A stretch of 13,760 nucleotides of DNA from Bacteroidetes bacterium UBA5697 (lineage in GTDB: Bacteria; Bacteroidota; Bacteroidia; B-17B0; Aurantibacillaceae), in the NCBI GenBank assembly GCA_002420145.1, contig DIHL01000063.1:1-13760 (forward strand), given 5' to 3'. A program made the position numbers and the translations under genes. The notes under the pieces are model-generated. The model made no database searches and was not told the DNA's origin. It saw only the letters and a list, made by a program, of their open reading frames with translations. Shown here one piece after another: positions 13,725 to 13,760 of this stretch; position 1 is the stretch's first letter; each line of letters opens with the position of its first letter.

Positions 13725-13760
13725 AACGACTCGGGACTAAATTTCCCTAAACTTACAAAG

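Noticed and set aside
1..13760. CRISPR array, transposase, integrase, toxin-antitoxin or restriction genes
   Set aside because: No regularly spaced repeats and no protein with such motifs were seen on either strand; the only mobility-type domain is the GIY-YIG protein.

Overview
The window looks like a chromosomal stretch from an AT-rich member of the Bacteroidota, probably a flavobacterium-like relative. Supporting signs are the promoters of the Bacteroidota type (TTG, about 20 bases, TAnnTTTG), A-rich leaders without Shine-Dalgarno sites, a tRNA without an encoded CCA end, and a gene set typical of the phylum: a Bacteroidota-type LptD, a DUF1343/NamZ muramidase, a TPR-SpoIIE phosphatase and a UbiA-Maf pair. 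No phage, plasmid or transposase gene is visible.

Layout. At 1-850 is the 3' part of an HI0933/BaiN-family flavoprotein gene, with a GC-rich composite repeat (1-70) lying in its open frame. It converges on a LolC/E-like FtsX permease (843-2114, minus). Then come a secreted NamZ-type exo-muramidase (2223-3410) and an alpha/beta-hydrolase lipoprotein (3451-4464). The region 4459-5057 is a composite tRNA-Ser locus. In order it holds a promoter, a tRNA-Ser 5' relic with a 20-bp palindrome in its D-loop, a small GIY-YIG nuclease gene, a second copy of the promoter -7 region, an intact tRNA-Ser(GGA) and a terminator. A coiled-coil lipoprotein (5289-6143) shares a strong bidirectional terminator with a minus-strand run read UbiA (9905), Maf (8897), TPR-SpoIIE (8225), ending at 6231. 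A TPMT-type methyltransferase (9958-10548) is divergent from UbiA. It is followed by a two-TM protein (10591-11151) that overlaps by 4 bp the end of convergent lptD (11148-13724).

Most genes belong to the cell envelope: peptidoglycan turnover, lipoprotein or exporter permease, lipid prenyl transfer and LPS export. They look like ordinary chromosomal genes. The unusual part is the tRNA-Ser locus. A 40-bp exact direct repeat (4509-4548 and 4904-4943) brackets a 395-bp unit carrying the GIY-YIG gene. The best -33 element lies only in front of the broken tRNA copy, and the intact tRNA lies at the far end. This resembles a minimal nuclease-bearing element that enters a tRNA gene and rebuilds it. 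The palindrome in the relic also occurs at the left edge of the window inside the flavoprotein gene, so the same small repeat has entered both an RNA gene and a protein gene.

Intergenic DNA is short. The longest gap, 5058-5288 between the tRNA terminator and the coiled-coil lipoprotein, shows no convincing gene or promoter, only a 6-bp inverted repeat.
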